Assembly (NCBI RefSeq): GCF_037975245.1
Contig: NC_092562.1
Location: 8,659,001-8,723,000, forward strand
Origin: Apostichopus japonicus
Taxonomy: Eukaryota; Echinodermata; Holothuroidea; Aspidochirotida; Stichopodidae
Reading direction: 5' to 3'
Length of the DNA: 64,000 nt
Shown: piece by piece, positions 36,825 to 49,515 of the stretch
Position numbering within the stretch: the stretch's first letter is position 1
Layout of the letters: every line of letters begins with the position of its first letter
Made by a program: the position numbers and the translations under genes
Notes under the pieces: model-generated
The model's input: the letters and a program-made list of their open reading frames with translations, nothing else
What the model was told of the DNA's origin: nothing
Database searches by the model: none

Positions 36825-39019
36825 CTGTGGAAGAATGATACAGAATGTGTCACTGTGTAACCGAACATCAAACAGAATGTGTCACTGTATAGCAAATCAT
36901 GTAACATTATGTTTCTTATGCGGACACAGAGTGAATCTGTAAAGTGTCTCTATGATTACATTGTCCACCTACGTTGTGTGTATAGGGACACAGAGTGAAT
37001 CTGTACAGTCTCTATGATTACAGTGTCTACCTACATAGTGCATAGGGACACAGTGAATCTCTATAGTGTATCTATGATTACATTGTCCACCTAGATTGTG
37101 TATAGGGACACACAGTGAATCTGCACAGTATCTCTATGATTACATCGTCCACCTACGTTGTGTGTATAGGGACACAGAGTGAATCTGTACAGTATCTCTA
37201 TGATTACATTGTCCACCTACGTTGTGTGTATAGGGACACAGAGTGAATCTGTAAAGTGTCTCTATGATAACATTGTCCACCTATGTTGTGTATAGGGACA
37301 CAGAGTGAATCTGTAAAGTGTCTCTATGATAACATTGTCCACCTATGTTGTGTATAGGGACACAGAGTGAAACTGTACAGTGTCTCTATGATAACATTGT
37401 CCACCTATGTTGTGTATAGGGACACAGAGTGAAACTGTACAGTGTCTCTATGATTACATTGTCCACCTACGTTGTTATTGCGGACACAGAGTGAATATGT
37501 ACAGTGTCTCTATGATTACATTGTCCACCTACATTTTGTATATGTGTATATGTATATGTATATATGTTTCGTGTATAAAACATTTTCTCACAATCTGTAA
37601 TCAGTTATGTATATGCTTTGGATACTAATTGATGCGAAACAAGTAATAATATGCAGGTTGCAATAAATAATCCCTCATTTCTAAACTTTTCAATTGCATG
37701 AAAGACTACAATATACTGAGTGTAAAGATCAAAAGCTAAAAGATACATTACAAAAAAACAAACAAAAACCAGCCAATTTACAATCACATGTTTGTCACTG
37801 TGGTGAAGAGACTTTCAAATCACCAAAAGTCAATACAAAGCATGATAAAAAATGACTGCATGATTAAAATGTATGCTGTAACATAAACACCTTCAAGGTA
37901 ATACTTTTTATATATGAGCAAACAAACCCTGAATCAAAACACTTGAACATTCTAAGGTTACACTAATCTAATATAGACAATGGTATGATTGCATAAACAT
38001 TCTGTTATAAAACAGTGCATTTGTAATCAGTAACTTTTCTAATGAATTATATCAGAGGGGGGGGGGGGGAAATAATTCCTGCCAAACAAGAAGCATGAAG
38101 AAATGAGAAATGTTTAATTGCCTCCCTCGCATTATTAGCCTCTCTTACTGGTACTTTGATATTTCAAGCAGTGAATGTTTTGACAAGAAATCAGTTTATT
38201 TGAATTCAGTCTTAGAGGTGGAAAAAAACAAAAAACAAACAACAGATGACGTCATAGAAAAGGTTGTGGAAGTGGGTTAAAAGCACTGTATTGTTATTAA
38301 CAATAGCAATAAATGGAGAAGATTGGAAAATTAATGGAAAAATTGATCATAAATGCCGCAAAAGATTGTTTTTTTTGAAGATCTGTAAATCCTAACAACT
38401 TGGATTAGAAAAAGAACTTTCTTTTCATACCATCTTGATAAGTAGACCTCCTATATGGAAGCTACATAACCTTTGCACCTCAAACAAAGGCTTAAATGTT
38501 AAACAAACCTATATCAAGTGAAACCCAACACTTGCATTCATTCAATTGTGTTACATCCGCCAGTTTATCTTGTCCTACTCCACGTAGAAATGTTACATCA
38601 CCACTTTTTGTTGAGATTTGACTCATACGTAGCAAACATGTGATAACATTTCCAATTGCATCCCACCCAGCTTAGAATTAATACTATTTTCTGGGAAACA
38701 TGTCACCTAGCATGATCAGTGCACGCAATATCTGCGTGATGTTCGTCATCGTCAGCGATCGAGTAACAGTGAACGGAACATGATGAGGAGAATTGAGAGT
38801 ACTATGTGCAGGGTAGTCATCAATGGTTGTTTATTTTATTATCATATTTTTTTTTCCATCTCTTTTATTGACTCATCTGACATTTATACAAATAGACATG
38901 ATCATTTTGTGAGTTCTTTAGTATTACAATACAACTAAATCATTGCCTAAAAAAAAATTATTATCATAGGTTGCTAAGGTTACCTGGTCCTAACACCAGG
39001 AGGAGGCTTTGATACTTAC
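36825..39019 (-). other. EIF2B3 last intron
   Basis: A 2.2-kb intron, phase 1, with donor GTAAGT at 39019. It holds the 62-bp minisatellite near its 3' end and a 13-G run at 38057-38069. Nothing else is recognisable. Confidence 0.75.
36918..37540. repeat. 60-64-bp minisatellite
   Basis: The word GGACACAGAGTGAAT recurs about ten times at 60-64 bp spacing. Units contain GTGTCTCTATGATTACATTG, TCCACCTACGTTGTG and TATAGGGACACAG. Length variants come from GTGTGTAT/GTGTAT and small deletions. The array starts about 95 bp from the last EIF2B3 exon, inside its intron. Confidence 0.93.
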
Positions 39020-39123
39020 TTTTTTCCGCCAGACTCTGAGAATATCCAACGACACAGTCTTTAATTTCAACACCTTCATTAATGTGTGCATTACCACATA
39101 CAACAGAGCCATGAATGATACAT
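39020..39123 (-). CDS. EIF2B3: eIF2B gamma subunit, beta-helix exon 2
   Basis: The acceptor TTTGTGACAG precedes 39123 and the donor GTAAGT follows 39020. The first base completes Gly with GG from the upstream exon. The reading CIIHGSVVCGNAHINEG then VEIKDCVVG is a run of hexapeptide (isoleucine-patch) turns of the left-handed parallel beta-helix typical of the gamma and epsilon subunits. The 104-nt exon leaves phase 1, matching the last exon. Confidence 0.93.
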
Positions 39124-41518
39124 CTGTCACAAAAAAACACAAAAAAACAAACAATTACTGTAAGATAATCCCTCATATCTCTCTCTCTTAAGCTGGCCAC
39201 ACACTGCCCCAACTTGACCAGACTCAACTGGACATTGGTAACCTACTTTCGATACCTGTGAATTGACCCATGGTCAGAGCGACTGATTCAGTACACACAA
39301 CTAATATTTTCTGTTAACAAACGAGTCACATGTTAAGTTTACTTTCCCATGATTGGTTTATACAATTGTTAAGGCAAAACGCTACATCTCTGACTCAAAC
39401 TGGCAAAATCTTGATCAATTGTAGTCTTCAGCACATGCACGACTGTCCACGACTTTTCATGTAATGATGGTCCACCTGATTCAGGTCGTGATAGGTCAGC
39501 CAGTAAGTGACACGGGGGGGGGGGGGTCTGACCAGTATAGACGCTAAAAGAAACCCTGGAAAGGACCCTCTATCCTTAAGATTTTTGTGACTCATGGAAT
39601 CAGAATTTCACTCTTAGATAGATTAAGTATGGAGCTGCATAGTCAATACTTCACACCTCATGAAGTAACATTTTTTATGACTATCAGCATGTCCACCATA
39701 ATATGGTACAGTAAGTAATACACATCAATGCTGTCATGGCAAGATTGCTGTGAGTATTCCTGGAACTGTGTTTGCATTACTGCCAGCACAACATATTTGC
39801 TAACTCCAAACATTGTTATTGACATTTACATGAATGACACTGGTGCATGTTCAGTCATAAATGTTGAGAAACCTTCACTTTTACCATATCTTGAGACTCA
39901 AACATGTCAAGTCTTTTGATTTTATACCATCACCAAACACAACATAGGTTATATCCTATCATCCCCCCTGAATGGATGATACAATATGAATATGTATGAG
40001 CCGGTATTGACACTGTGGTAAGTTTAACAGTCTACCTTATTGGGCTAACGCAGTGACATTATTTACATGACATGGGTTACATGACTAGATGCTAACTTTT
40101 GTCTAGCCTTTGTAATATATTGAATTAGTGATCATATTTGCCAATGGTTATCTCAGTTTTGATCCGATAAATGAGCTCTCAAGGTGAATCGTTGTTCTAC
40201 GGCAACCCAATTAATTGCGAAACCATGCAATCTACAGTGATGGATAATTTCAAGCCATGTACTACTACTGCTGCACAGTGTGTAGGTGGTTCCAAACTTT
40301 GTTTGGCTACTTTGAGACCTTGCTGATCTGATCTGTATCAATTTCATACATCTTAGTGACAGCTGTAGTCAATATTATTGATACAGTCGATGCATTCACG
40401 ACAGGTACTCTGAATAACGTTTGCATTGATCACTTCCAAATATTCATGAAATTTTTACACTTTAACCGTAAGGAGAAGTCTAGCTTCAATCACGCCCACT
40501 GCATTTTATATGGTGACGTGCCAATATTGGCTCTTGACACCCCTGAGTTGCCTAAATATCTTTTGAGGTTAATGAAACTGAAGTTAAAAACAATAAGATA
40601 CAAGTTACCGATACAATGTGTGAACCCCTGCATTTTTGTCTCTGGTACGTCAATATAAATACGATAAGACAACCTAATATTTCACTTGTCATCATTTTCA
40701 TAACATCATCAGTTTTCACATATCCAAATAATAAACAAAAATGCGAAAGCCTAGCTCATTAAAATTGTGCTCTCGACTTGATCAACAGGGTTTCTTCTCC
40801 TACTGCCCTTGTATGTTGCCATGGGATCATGTACTCTTGTGAAAAGTAAGATTATTTTAATCATTTTATCTTTTGTATTTCTTCCTTCTGACCAAACAAC
40901 AAAGAAGGTATGACCAACTCTAGTATAGCAACCTCTTAATTAAGAGTGATGCTAAACAGAGATGTGAGGAAGATTAAGGACATTACAAGCAAACAATTAT
41001 TGAATAATAAAGACAACCTCCATAGGATGGGATGTGTGGAAAAACATCACATGACTAAGAAAAAACAAAGGTGCAATCGCTACAAAACCAAGCAACCTTC
41101 TCCAGTTATATTCAACTCTTGAAGCAAACAGGAAATCAATTTTTAAAAGTGATCATACTTGGAGCAATAATATTCATAAATTGACCTAATACTTGTCTCT
41201 ACAATCAGAAATTAGGGTGGCCTCCTCTTAGACTAGGACACCGATCCTTTGGCCATACCTCAAAATTCATATCTAACTCTAAAAATATGATTCTCCGGGG
41301 CACGTTCTAATCACTAGATCTTAGGAAACAACATTTCATCAAATGCATAAAAACTAAAAAAATGGAAGTTGAACAGAAATACCTTGGGGCTAAACCAAAG
41401 GCTATAAAACTAGCATCCTATCTGGATGAACCTTACAGATTTCCATCATCTCCTAGAACATACAGTAGAACAGGGTAACCCGTGAATAGATTGATTTATT
41501 GACTGTGCTGCTACATAC
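39124..41518 (-). other. EIF2B3 intron (phase 2)
   Basis: A 2.4-kb intron. It contains a 13-G run at 39514-39526. No repeats of note and no exon-like segment were seen. The open frame on the plus strand at 40356-40658 has no recognisable family. Confidence 0.75.
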
Positions 41519-41667
41519 CCTTCATGGATGGTGACATGATCCATCACGACAGAGTTTGTGATCTTCACTCGATCCTTGATGACGCAATGCTGACCAATGA
41601 TGGACTTCTTGATGGACACTTTATCTCCGACCGAACTTCCTTGACCGACCATCGAGTCATGACCGAC
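41519..41667 (-). CDS. EIF2B3: eIF2B gamma subunit, beta-helix exon 1
   Basis: The acceptor CGTCAG precedes 41667 and the donor GTATGT follows 41519. The 49 codons read VGHDSMVGQGSSVGDKVSIK then KSIIGQHCVIKDRVKITNSV and on, with regular hexapeptide turns. SIIGQ-CVIKDRVKITNSV is highly characteristic of the eIF2B gamma C-terminal beta-helix. This subunit pairs with epsilon in the catalytic part of the cytosolic guanine-nucleotide exchange factor that recycles eIF2-GDP. The exon enters in phase 0 and leaves in phase 2. Confidence 0.95.
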
Positions 41668-42788
41668 CTGACGACATGAGCGTATGTATGAAACGACTAA
41701 GAATAAGTCCATATAGTTATGATAATTAAAATTATGAACTGAATCTAAATCCATATATGAATCTAATAATTAGGAGAATAGTAGTGAAATTAGTTTAAGA
41801 AATATTCCTCTTGTTTAAACCTTTATATAGGCACGTTGAGAGAATCAATGAGGGTTAAAAGGGGAGAAGACCTTTAATTTAGTGATTGATAACTGATAGA
41901 CTTCTGTCAAGGGCGGATCTTATGGTGCTTGTCAGATGCATATAACGCTGACATTGTATTAGTTGACTTCTTTTCGTATTGAAGACACACAAAAAAGGGA
42001 AAGTTAAAGATTTCACACCTCCCGGAAGTATATTATCTCAGCATGCAGCCCTGCCATGACATTTTATGATTTGATAGTTTCTGAATAACCATTGGCAACA
42101 TAGGGTGGGTGGGCAATGGGGGATGTCTGAGGTGGGGTGGGGAGGGGAGGGGTAGGAGAGAACATGCAGAATATTAATTATTCCCAATATCAAACATGTC
42201 AGAAGAATTAATCGACATTAGACACAAATTGTGCCTCACTTTCGACCTCACATGACATTTGGCTTATGTTAACCTTCATTCAAATAATGAAGAAAAGGTT
42301 GAATCTTTTCTTCATTTTCAAGTTTGTATGTAATTAATAATAGGTGTTAATTCATTTATTTGTTTTATCGCCAATTGTATGCAATTGGAAAGGAAGTCTC
42401 CTATAAAGTCTTAAAAAGACTTAACAAAGTAGGAGACTCCCTGGGAGAAAAGAAAAGGGAAAAAAAAATGGAAAAAATATAAATGATACAGTAAATACAT
42501 AAGGATTATATATACAATAATAATAATCTGATGATGCTGCGATGGATACGTGAATAGATATGTGTCTGGCAATAGGTGTCTGGGGCATGAAATGCTCAAT
42601 GAGCAAAGATTTCTGCATACTGTAAATGTCATTTGCTCTCGGCATGGGTGGAAAGTGATATGGTTGTGTATATATAGAAGTTTAGGTGTTTATTTGTTCA
42701 TAGTCTTGTAAAATTAAAATAGTATAGCAAAGAAAATCCTCCACACAGCCATTATAAGGTGAAGCAATACAACACTTACATGACTTAC
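41668..42788 (-). other. EIF2B3 intron (phase 0)
   Basis: A 1.1-kb intron with donor GTAAGT at 42788. It has a G-rich tract near 42100-42155. No other features were recognised. Confidence 0.75.
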
Positions 42789-42842
42789 CTGTGATTTACT
42801 GGGAATATTGACCTCTGGTCGTAGGTCGTTACGTGCTGCAAT
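42789..42842 (-). CDS. EIF2B3: eIF2B gamma subunit, 54-nt linker exon
   Basis: An acceptor CTACTAG before 42842 and a donor GTAAGT after 42789 enclose exactly 18 codons (IAARNDLRPEVNIPSKSQ), phase 0 on both sides. It falls between the ...EANRQ exon and the VGHDSM... exon, where the family has a variable linker leading to the beta-helix. A second AG six bases further in (GCAG) would break the frame. Support is positional and phase-based because the linker is poorly conserved. Confidence 0.78.
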
Positions 42843-43137
42843 CTAGTAGAACACAGAGGAGATGGTAAGGTAGTATATATAGAATAAAATGGAACATATA
42901 AAAAATAAACTTCAACATAAAATACACACATACATATATAAATATTTGTATATATATACAAGATGTTAGAAATCACAAATGACTTTGAGTTAGTTAGAAT
43001 CATGTTTGATCTCTAGAGTAAGGCAAAGTATGTCACCAAAAACAGAACTAGTAAGGTTCGATACAGGTAACAAACGCCTACAGTGGAATTACGACCACAT
43101 ACACACATATATATGTTTATTTATATATATAAATATT

Positions 43138-43142
<5 letters not shown>

Positions 43143-43190
<48 letters not shown>
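43143..43190. repeat. (TA)n microsatellite
   Basis: About 24 TA units, preceded by related ATATTTATAA words. Confidence 0.95.
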
Positions 43191-43192
<2 letters not shown>

Positions 43193-43796
43193 TAAAGGAA
43201 ATCTGTGTGTACTCCAAAAGAAATAAATATCTTCAAAGAGAAATTTTGAGCTGATGTCTGTTTAATGAAATGGAAAATAATGACCAAGGCAAATTGGATA
43301 CACACACACACATATTCCAACTACAAAATAATGGAACTGACATGGGTACAAAAACTAGGACGCCAGTTATGCCAACATTTTCATGGCACACTTTGAGGAA
43401 GGTTTACTTGCTATGACATTTTTTTAGAAAACACCCTATCACTTTAAAGAAATCCATACTGTACAGTATCTTACAGTCAAGGTGTGGGCATCTGCTGCAT
43501 CTGTTCAGAAGAACTTGACAATTAAAATGATTTATTTGTGCCCAACAATTGTTAGCTGTCCAGTGAATATCCATTCAAATTAAGAAAGAAAGCAGTTTTC
43601 AAAATATGAAACCTGCCCACATCTACTTCAGTGTGATCTCAAACATCCCTGTACCCATTCTCCTTCTACTGTATGGATGAGTGTTCAATCTTCACCAGAC
43701 TGTTGCAACTTTTCCAGAACCCTGGAACAAGGTTAAGTCCACTATTGAAAAGATGACAAATCCCTTCACTCCACTCTGTTGTTGAATCATATCTTG

Positions 43797-46170
43797 TATG
43801 GCGGGCCATCAGTCTCAAATCATGGGAGATCGACTTATACCGATTTAAATCGACATATACCAGTTTCCTTCGACATATACCAGTTTCCTTCGACTTATAC
43901 CAGTTTCATTCTACATATCATCGATTTAAATCGACATATACCAGTTTCATTCTACATATCATCGATTTATTTTACTTATCATCGATTTAAATCGATGATA
44001 AGTAAAATAAATCGATGATATGTCGAAGTAAACTGGTATATGTCCATTTAAATCGATGATATGTAGAATGAAACTGGTATATGTCAATTTAAATCGACAT
44101 ATCATCGATTTATTCTACATATCATCGATTTATTTTACTTATCATCGATTTAAATCGATGATAAGTAAAATAAATCGATGATATGTCGAAGTAAACTGGT
44201 ATATGTCGATTTAAATCGATGATATATCGAAGGAAACTGGTATATGTCGATTTAAATCGATGATATGTAGAATGAAACTGGTATATGTCGATTTAAATCG
44301 ACATATCATCGATTTATTCTACATATCATCGATTTATTTCACTTATCATCGATTTAAATCGATGATAAGTAAAATAAATCGATGATATGTCGAAGTAAAC
44401 TGGTATATGTCGATTTAAATCGATGATATGTAGAATGAAACTGGTATATGTCGATTTAAATCGACATATCATCGATTTATTCTACATATCATCGATTTAT
44501 TTTACTTATCATCGATTTAAATCGATGATAAGTAAAATAAATCGATGATATGTCGAAGTAAACTGGTATATGTCGATTTAAATCGATGATATGTAGAATG
44601 AAACTGGTATATGTCGATTTAAATCGACATATCATCGATTTATTCTACATATCATCGATTTATTTTACTTATCATCGATTTAAATCGATGATATGTAAAA
44701 TAAATCGATGATATGTCCATTTAAATCGACATCTACCAGTTTAAATCGATGATATGTCGAAATTAAATCGGTAGAAGTCAATTTCCGTGGACTTATACCA
44801 GTTTCTAGCGACTCAAATTGACATATACCTATTTAAATCGACATATCATCGATTTAGCTCATTAACATATTCCAAATCCCGATTTCGGTGATGATTGACA
44901 TGTGGAGATACATCACGTGTAGTCACCTGACAAGGCGGGCGAATAATTGAAAATAAACACGAGCACAGTGGAATGCATGATTTGAGCTTGAATACTGTAA
45001 CTGTTAAACCCCATGGGTATATACTTAGCTACATTAAAACGTAACCTTACAGTAGGCCTCACTGCAGAACAATATCATCTTTGTTTATGGTGTAACTGGA
45101 GTAGGTAATTGCATCTGTGTACGTACTGTGGGCCTATTCAGTTGCATGTGTATTCCTATACTATAGCGCCATGTGTTCGAGTAGACAAGCCCAGTTTGCA
45201 TTGAGATAATTGCACGTCATTGACATATCAGTTATTTCAGCCTTATTGTTACACCGAAATCTTTTTGCAAGTAATTGTTCATAATTACCATTGACATATA
45301 ACCATGATGAACACCCTTGCTAGCTTCGTAATTTTGGAACTATTAAATTACTCGCCCGCCTTGTCAGGTGAGTACACGTGATGTATCTCCACATGTCAAT
45401 CATCACCGAAATCGGGATTTGGAATATGTTAATGAGCTAAATCGATGATATGTCGATTTAAATAGGTATATGTCGATTTGAGACGCTAAAAACTGGTATA
45501 AGTCCACGGAAATTGGCTTCTACCGATTTAATTCGACATATCATCGATTTAAACTGGTAGATGTCGATTTAAATTGACATATCATCGATTTATTTTACAT
45601 ATCATCGATTTAAATCGATGATAAGTAAAATAAATCGATGATATGTAGAATAAATCGATGATATGTCGATTTAAATTGACATATACCAGTTTCATTCTAC
45701 ATATCATCGATTTAAATCGACATATACCAGTTTACTTCGACATATCATCGATTTATTTTACTTATCATCGATTTAAATCGATGATATGTAAAATAAATCG
45801 ATGATATGTAGAATGAAACTGGTATATGTCGATTTAAATTGACATATACCAGTTTCATTCTACATATCATCGATTTAAATCGACATATACCAGTTTACTT
45901 CGACATATCATCGATTTATTTTACTTATCATCGATTTAAATTGATGATAAGTAAAATAAATCGATGATATGTAGAATGAAACTGGTATATGTCGATTTAA
46001 ATCGATGATATGTCGAAGTAAACTGGTATATGTCGATTTAAATCGATGATATGTAGAATGAAACTGGTATAAGTCGAGGGAAACTGGTATATGTCGAAGG
46101 AAACTGGTATATGTCGATTTAAATCGGTATAAGTCGATCTCCCATGATTTGAGACTGATGGCCCGCCATA
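43797..46170. mobile_element. 2374-bp giant foldback element
   Basis: Perfect long terminal inverted repeats start TATGGCGGGCCATCAGTCTC and continue for at least 70 bp. The flanks ATCTTG (43791-43796 and 46171-46176) form a 6-bp target duplication. Inside each arm are arrays of short palindromic modules built from ATCGATTTAAATCGAT, GACATATACCAGTTTC and TCTACATATCATCGATTTA in alternating orientation. A second, inner inverted pair (44861-44942 and 45352-45433, containing TTTCGGTGATGATTGACATG) closes the arms around a loop of about 409 bp (44943-45351). The left arm is 1146 bp and the right 819 bp. No transposase is encoded. Confidence 0.9.
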
Positions 46171-46470
46171 ATCTTGACGATAGATGACACACTTACCTCA
46201 TCCCAACTCTATAGGATAGTACAGTACTTATTGGTAGTTACCTCTTCTAGCAACAAATTTGTCATCTCATCCTATGTGACATGGAGTTTAACCTTCTAAA
46301 TATCTTTATTCAACCTCCTGTCCTGTATCTTTAATACTATTCAGCCAATATATTGATACAGTATACTACCTGCTGAGCTGCGATACATGTAATGCAGAAA
46401 ATAATGTTGGCTGAAACTTTAGATACAGGTCTAACAACCACATGAATGGATATACCATGTGAAGAAACTC

Positions 46471-47466
46471 TCTAGACCTCACCCCTCCCTTTGTTATGTA
46501 CCAGCCTGTAGACCTCACCCCTCACTTTGTAATGTAACAGCCTCTAGACCTCACTCTCCCTTTGTTATGTGCCAGCCTGTAGACCTCACCCCTTCCTTTA
46601 TGTACCAGCCTCTAGACCTCACCCCTCCCTTTGCTATGTACCTGCCTCTAGACCTCACCCCTCCCTTTGTTATGTACCAGCCCAGACATCACCCCTCACT
46701 TTGTTATGTACCAGCCTCTAGACCTCACCCCTCCCTTTGTTATGTACCAGCCTGTAGACCTCACCCCTTCCTTTATGTACCAGCCTCTAGACCTCACCCC
46801 TCCCATTGTTATGTACCAGCCTCTAGACCCCACCCCTCCCTTTGTTATGTACCCAACCTGTAGACCTCACCCCTTCCTTTGTTATGTACCAGCCTCTAGA
46901 CCTCACCCCTCCCATTGTTATGTACCAGCCTCTAGACCCCACCCCTCCCTTTGTTATGTACCCAACCTGTAGACCTCACCCCTTCCTTTGTTATGTACCA
47001 GCCTCTAGACCTCACCCCTCCCATTGTTATGTACCAGCCTCTAGACCTCACCCCTCCCTTTGTTATGTACCCAACCTCTAGACCTCACCCCTCCCTTTGT
47101 TATGTACCAGCCCAGACCTCACCCCTTCCTTTGTTATGTACCAGCCTCTAGACCTCACCCCTCCCATTGTTATGTACCAGCCTCTAGACCTCACCCCTCC
47201 CATTGTTATGTACCAGCCTCTAGACCTCACCCCTCCCATTGTTATGTACCAGCCTCTAGACCTCACCCCTCCCTTTGTTATGTACCAGCCCAGACATCAC
47301 CCCTCCCTTTGTTATGTACCAGCCTCTAGACCTCACCCCTCCCATTGTTATGTACCAGCCTCTAGACCTCACCCCTCCCATTGTTATGTACCAGCCTCTA
47401 TACCTCACCCCTCCCATTGTTATGTACCAGCCTCTAGACCTCACCCCTCCCTTTCTTATGTACCAT
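46471..47466. repeat. 36-bp minisatellite, about 27 copies
   Basis: The unit is CCTCTAGACCTCACCCCTCC followed by CTTTGTTATGTACCAG. Variants include CCCATTG for CCCTTTG, GTAGA for CTAGA and short units lacking TCTAG. Because 36 is divisible by 3, all frames stay open over many units. The resulting RPHPSLCYVPAS-type peptide repeats are artefacts. Confidence 0.96.
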
Positions 47467-48700
47467 CCTCTGTATACAGTTGCATGCCCTGAGGCTCAAA
47501 ATGAGTTGTCAAAATGCAGAGAGATGGGGTCCTAGAACTGTTCATTGCTGGTATCTTTTTCCTTTTCCTGTCTGAAGCAGTTTTCAAAGGTTGCTGCTTT
47601 CCCGAACAACTCATAAGTTAAATGGCTCAGCCATGGAGGGCATACCTGTACATTAGTAATGTTAATACAAAACGTGTCTCAAGAAATGTCTCTGGGACAG
47701 GTGTCCTCATAATAACCTTAGGAAATTAACACAACTTAGAAAGCAGAATTACAGTTAGAGTCAGTTTCAATAATCATAGGTGGTTTGCAAATGATGACAG
47801 AACCAGCAAAGAACATACAGTATTGTCTGCACTTGTTGGTAAGTACCAATCACAAAATCTTGCAAATTAAGTGCAGCAGTGTAGAAATGTCAGGTGAGAC
47901 TTTATATCTGTTGTATTATTAATTTTTATTGGACCAACAAATTTTCCAAACAAAGGTATTATATCCTAACATTTCTCACCAAAAAGGTTAGCACTCCCAG
48001 ATAAAATGAACAATACCAATGCATCTTGTTTCATATGATTTTAAAAACAGTGCAGGGAAACTGCTTGGTCATTTGGAACAAACAGTGGATTTTACTTTAA
48101 ACTGACTAAAAATAGATACGTGTAAACTGTCAGCACTTGCATTTTTTCCATGTATTGGTGTAACAATGTTAAGTAATTCATAACAATCCACCTGTATTTG
48201 CAGACCCACCCTGATGAGGAATAGAATTAGCTTGAACACTCAAGATTAGTGCACAATTCAACTCGTAAATGAACGCACAATAAAGTTCCCAGTAGAATGT
48301 ATATTTAGTTTGTGCTAATAAGGAGGTGCCAATCATAGTCATGTTATTTTCAAGCAGTGTTTGTACTGAAACACAATGTCCACTTAAGTTAATACCGAGA
48401 TATATGGTGATGTTGTTTAGTTTGGGAATTCCTAGTTAACAAAAACGATGACGACATTTTGAGGAGTGATTAGCTTCAGAGGTCTGTGGGTTTTCAAACA
48501 TGACATAATTACTGTCACGAACATGTGTATAGTAAAGAGAGATCTCAGTTTGTAGGCTTGAGATGCTGCTTGAATCTCAGTAACTCAGGAAATCAATATG
48601 CAGAGACTATGGCACATTGTGGATCATATACCATGACGAACTTGTGGCAGTACAATTCTTGAAGGAATATTAGCTAGGGCAATGGCAATATTTGGCTTTG

Positions 48701-49515
48701 TAGCACATTTTGGGAGGCATTAACAAGAAATCTGATCTTATGTTTCCCCCTAACTAATATAGTTCACAGATGGTAGCTTTCTAGCACATTTTGGAGGCAT
48801 TAACACATACACATATGGTCTTATGTTTCCCCCTAACTGATATAGAAGTTCACAGATGGTAGCTTACTAGCACATTTTGGAGGCATTAACACATACACAT
48901 ATGGTCTTATGTTTCCCCCTAACTGATATAGAAGTTCACAGATGGTAGCTTTCTAGCACATTTTGGAGGCATTAACACATACACATATGGTCTTATGTTT
49001 CCCCCTAACTGATATAGAAGTTCACAGATGGTAGCTTACTAGCACATTTGGAGAGCATTAACACACATGATCGTATGTTTCCCCCCTAACTAATATAAAA
49101 GTTCACAAATGGTAGCTTTCTAGCACATTTTGGAGGCATTAACACACATGATCGTATGTTTCCCCCCTAACTAATATAAAAGTTCACAAATGGTAGTTTT
49201 CTAGCACATTTGGGAGGCATTAACACACATGATCGTATGTTTCCCCCCTAACTAATATAGAAGTTCACAGATGGTAGTTTTCTAGCACATTTGGGAGGCA
49301 TTAACACACATGATCGTATGTTTCCCCCCTAACTAATATAGAAGTTCACAGATGGTAGTTTTCTAGCACATTTGGGAGGCATTAACACACATGATCGTAT
49401 GTTTCCCCCCTAACTAATATAGAAGTTCACAGATGGTAGTTTTCTAGCACATTTGGGAGGCATTAACACACATGATCTTATGTTTCCCCCTAACTTATAT
49501 TGAAGTTCACAGATA
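48701..49515. repeat. 81/86-bp minisatellite, about 10 copies
   Basis: TAGCACATTT recurs at 48701, 48782, 48868, 48954, 49040, 49121, 49202, 49283, 49364 and 49445. The spacing is 86 bp in the first half (units with ACACATACACATATGGTC) and 81 bp in the second (units with ACACACATGATCGTATG). Two subfamilies have therefore been amplified block-wise. Confidence 0.95.

Noticed and set aside
30231-37540. Possible CRISPR-like arrays (73-bp and 62-bp repeats)
   Set aside because: Units are contiguous direct repeats without unique spacers, in eukaryotic intronic or intergenic DNA; they are minisatellites.
40356-40658. 100-aa plus-strand ORF inside an EIF2B3 intron
   Set aside because: No recognised family and no promoter or splice evidence; composition is like the surrounding intron.
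46459-47535. Overlapping ORFs with a 12-residue peptide repeat
   Set aside because: The 36-bp minisatellite unit is a multiple of three. Several frames on both strands are open and no signal, domain or start context supports a protein.
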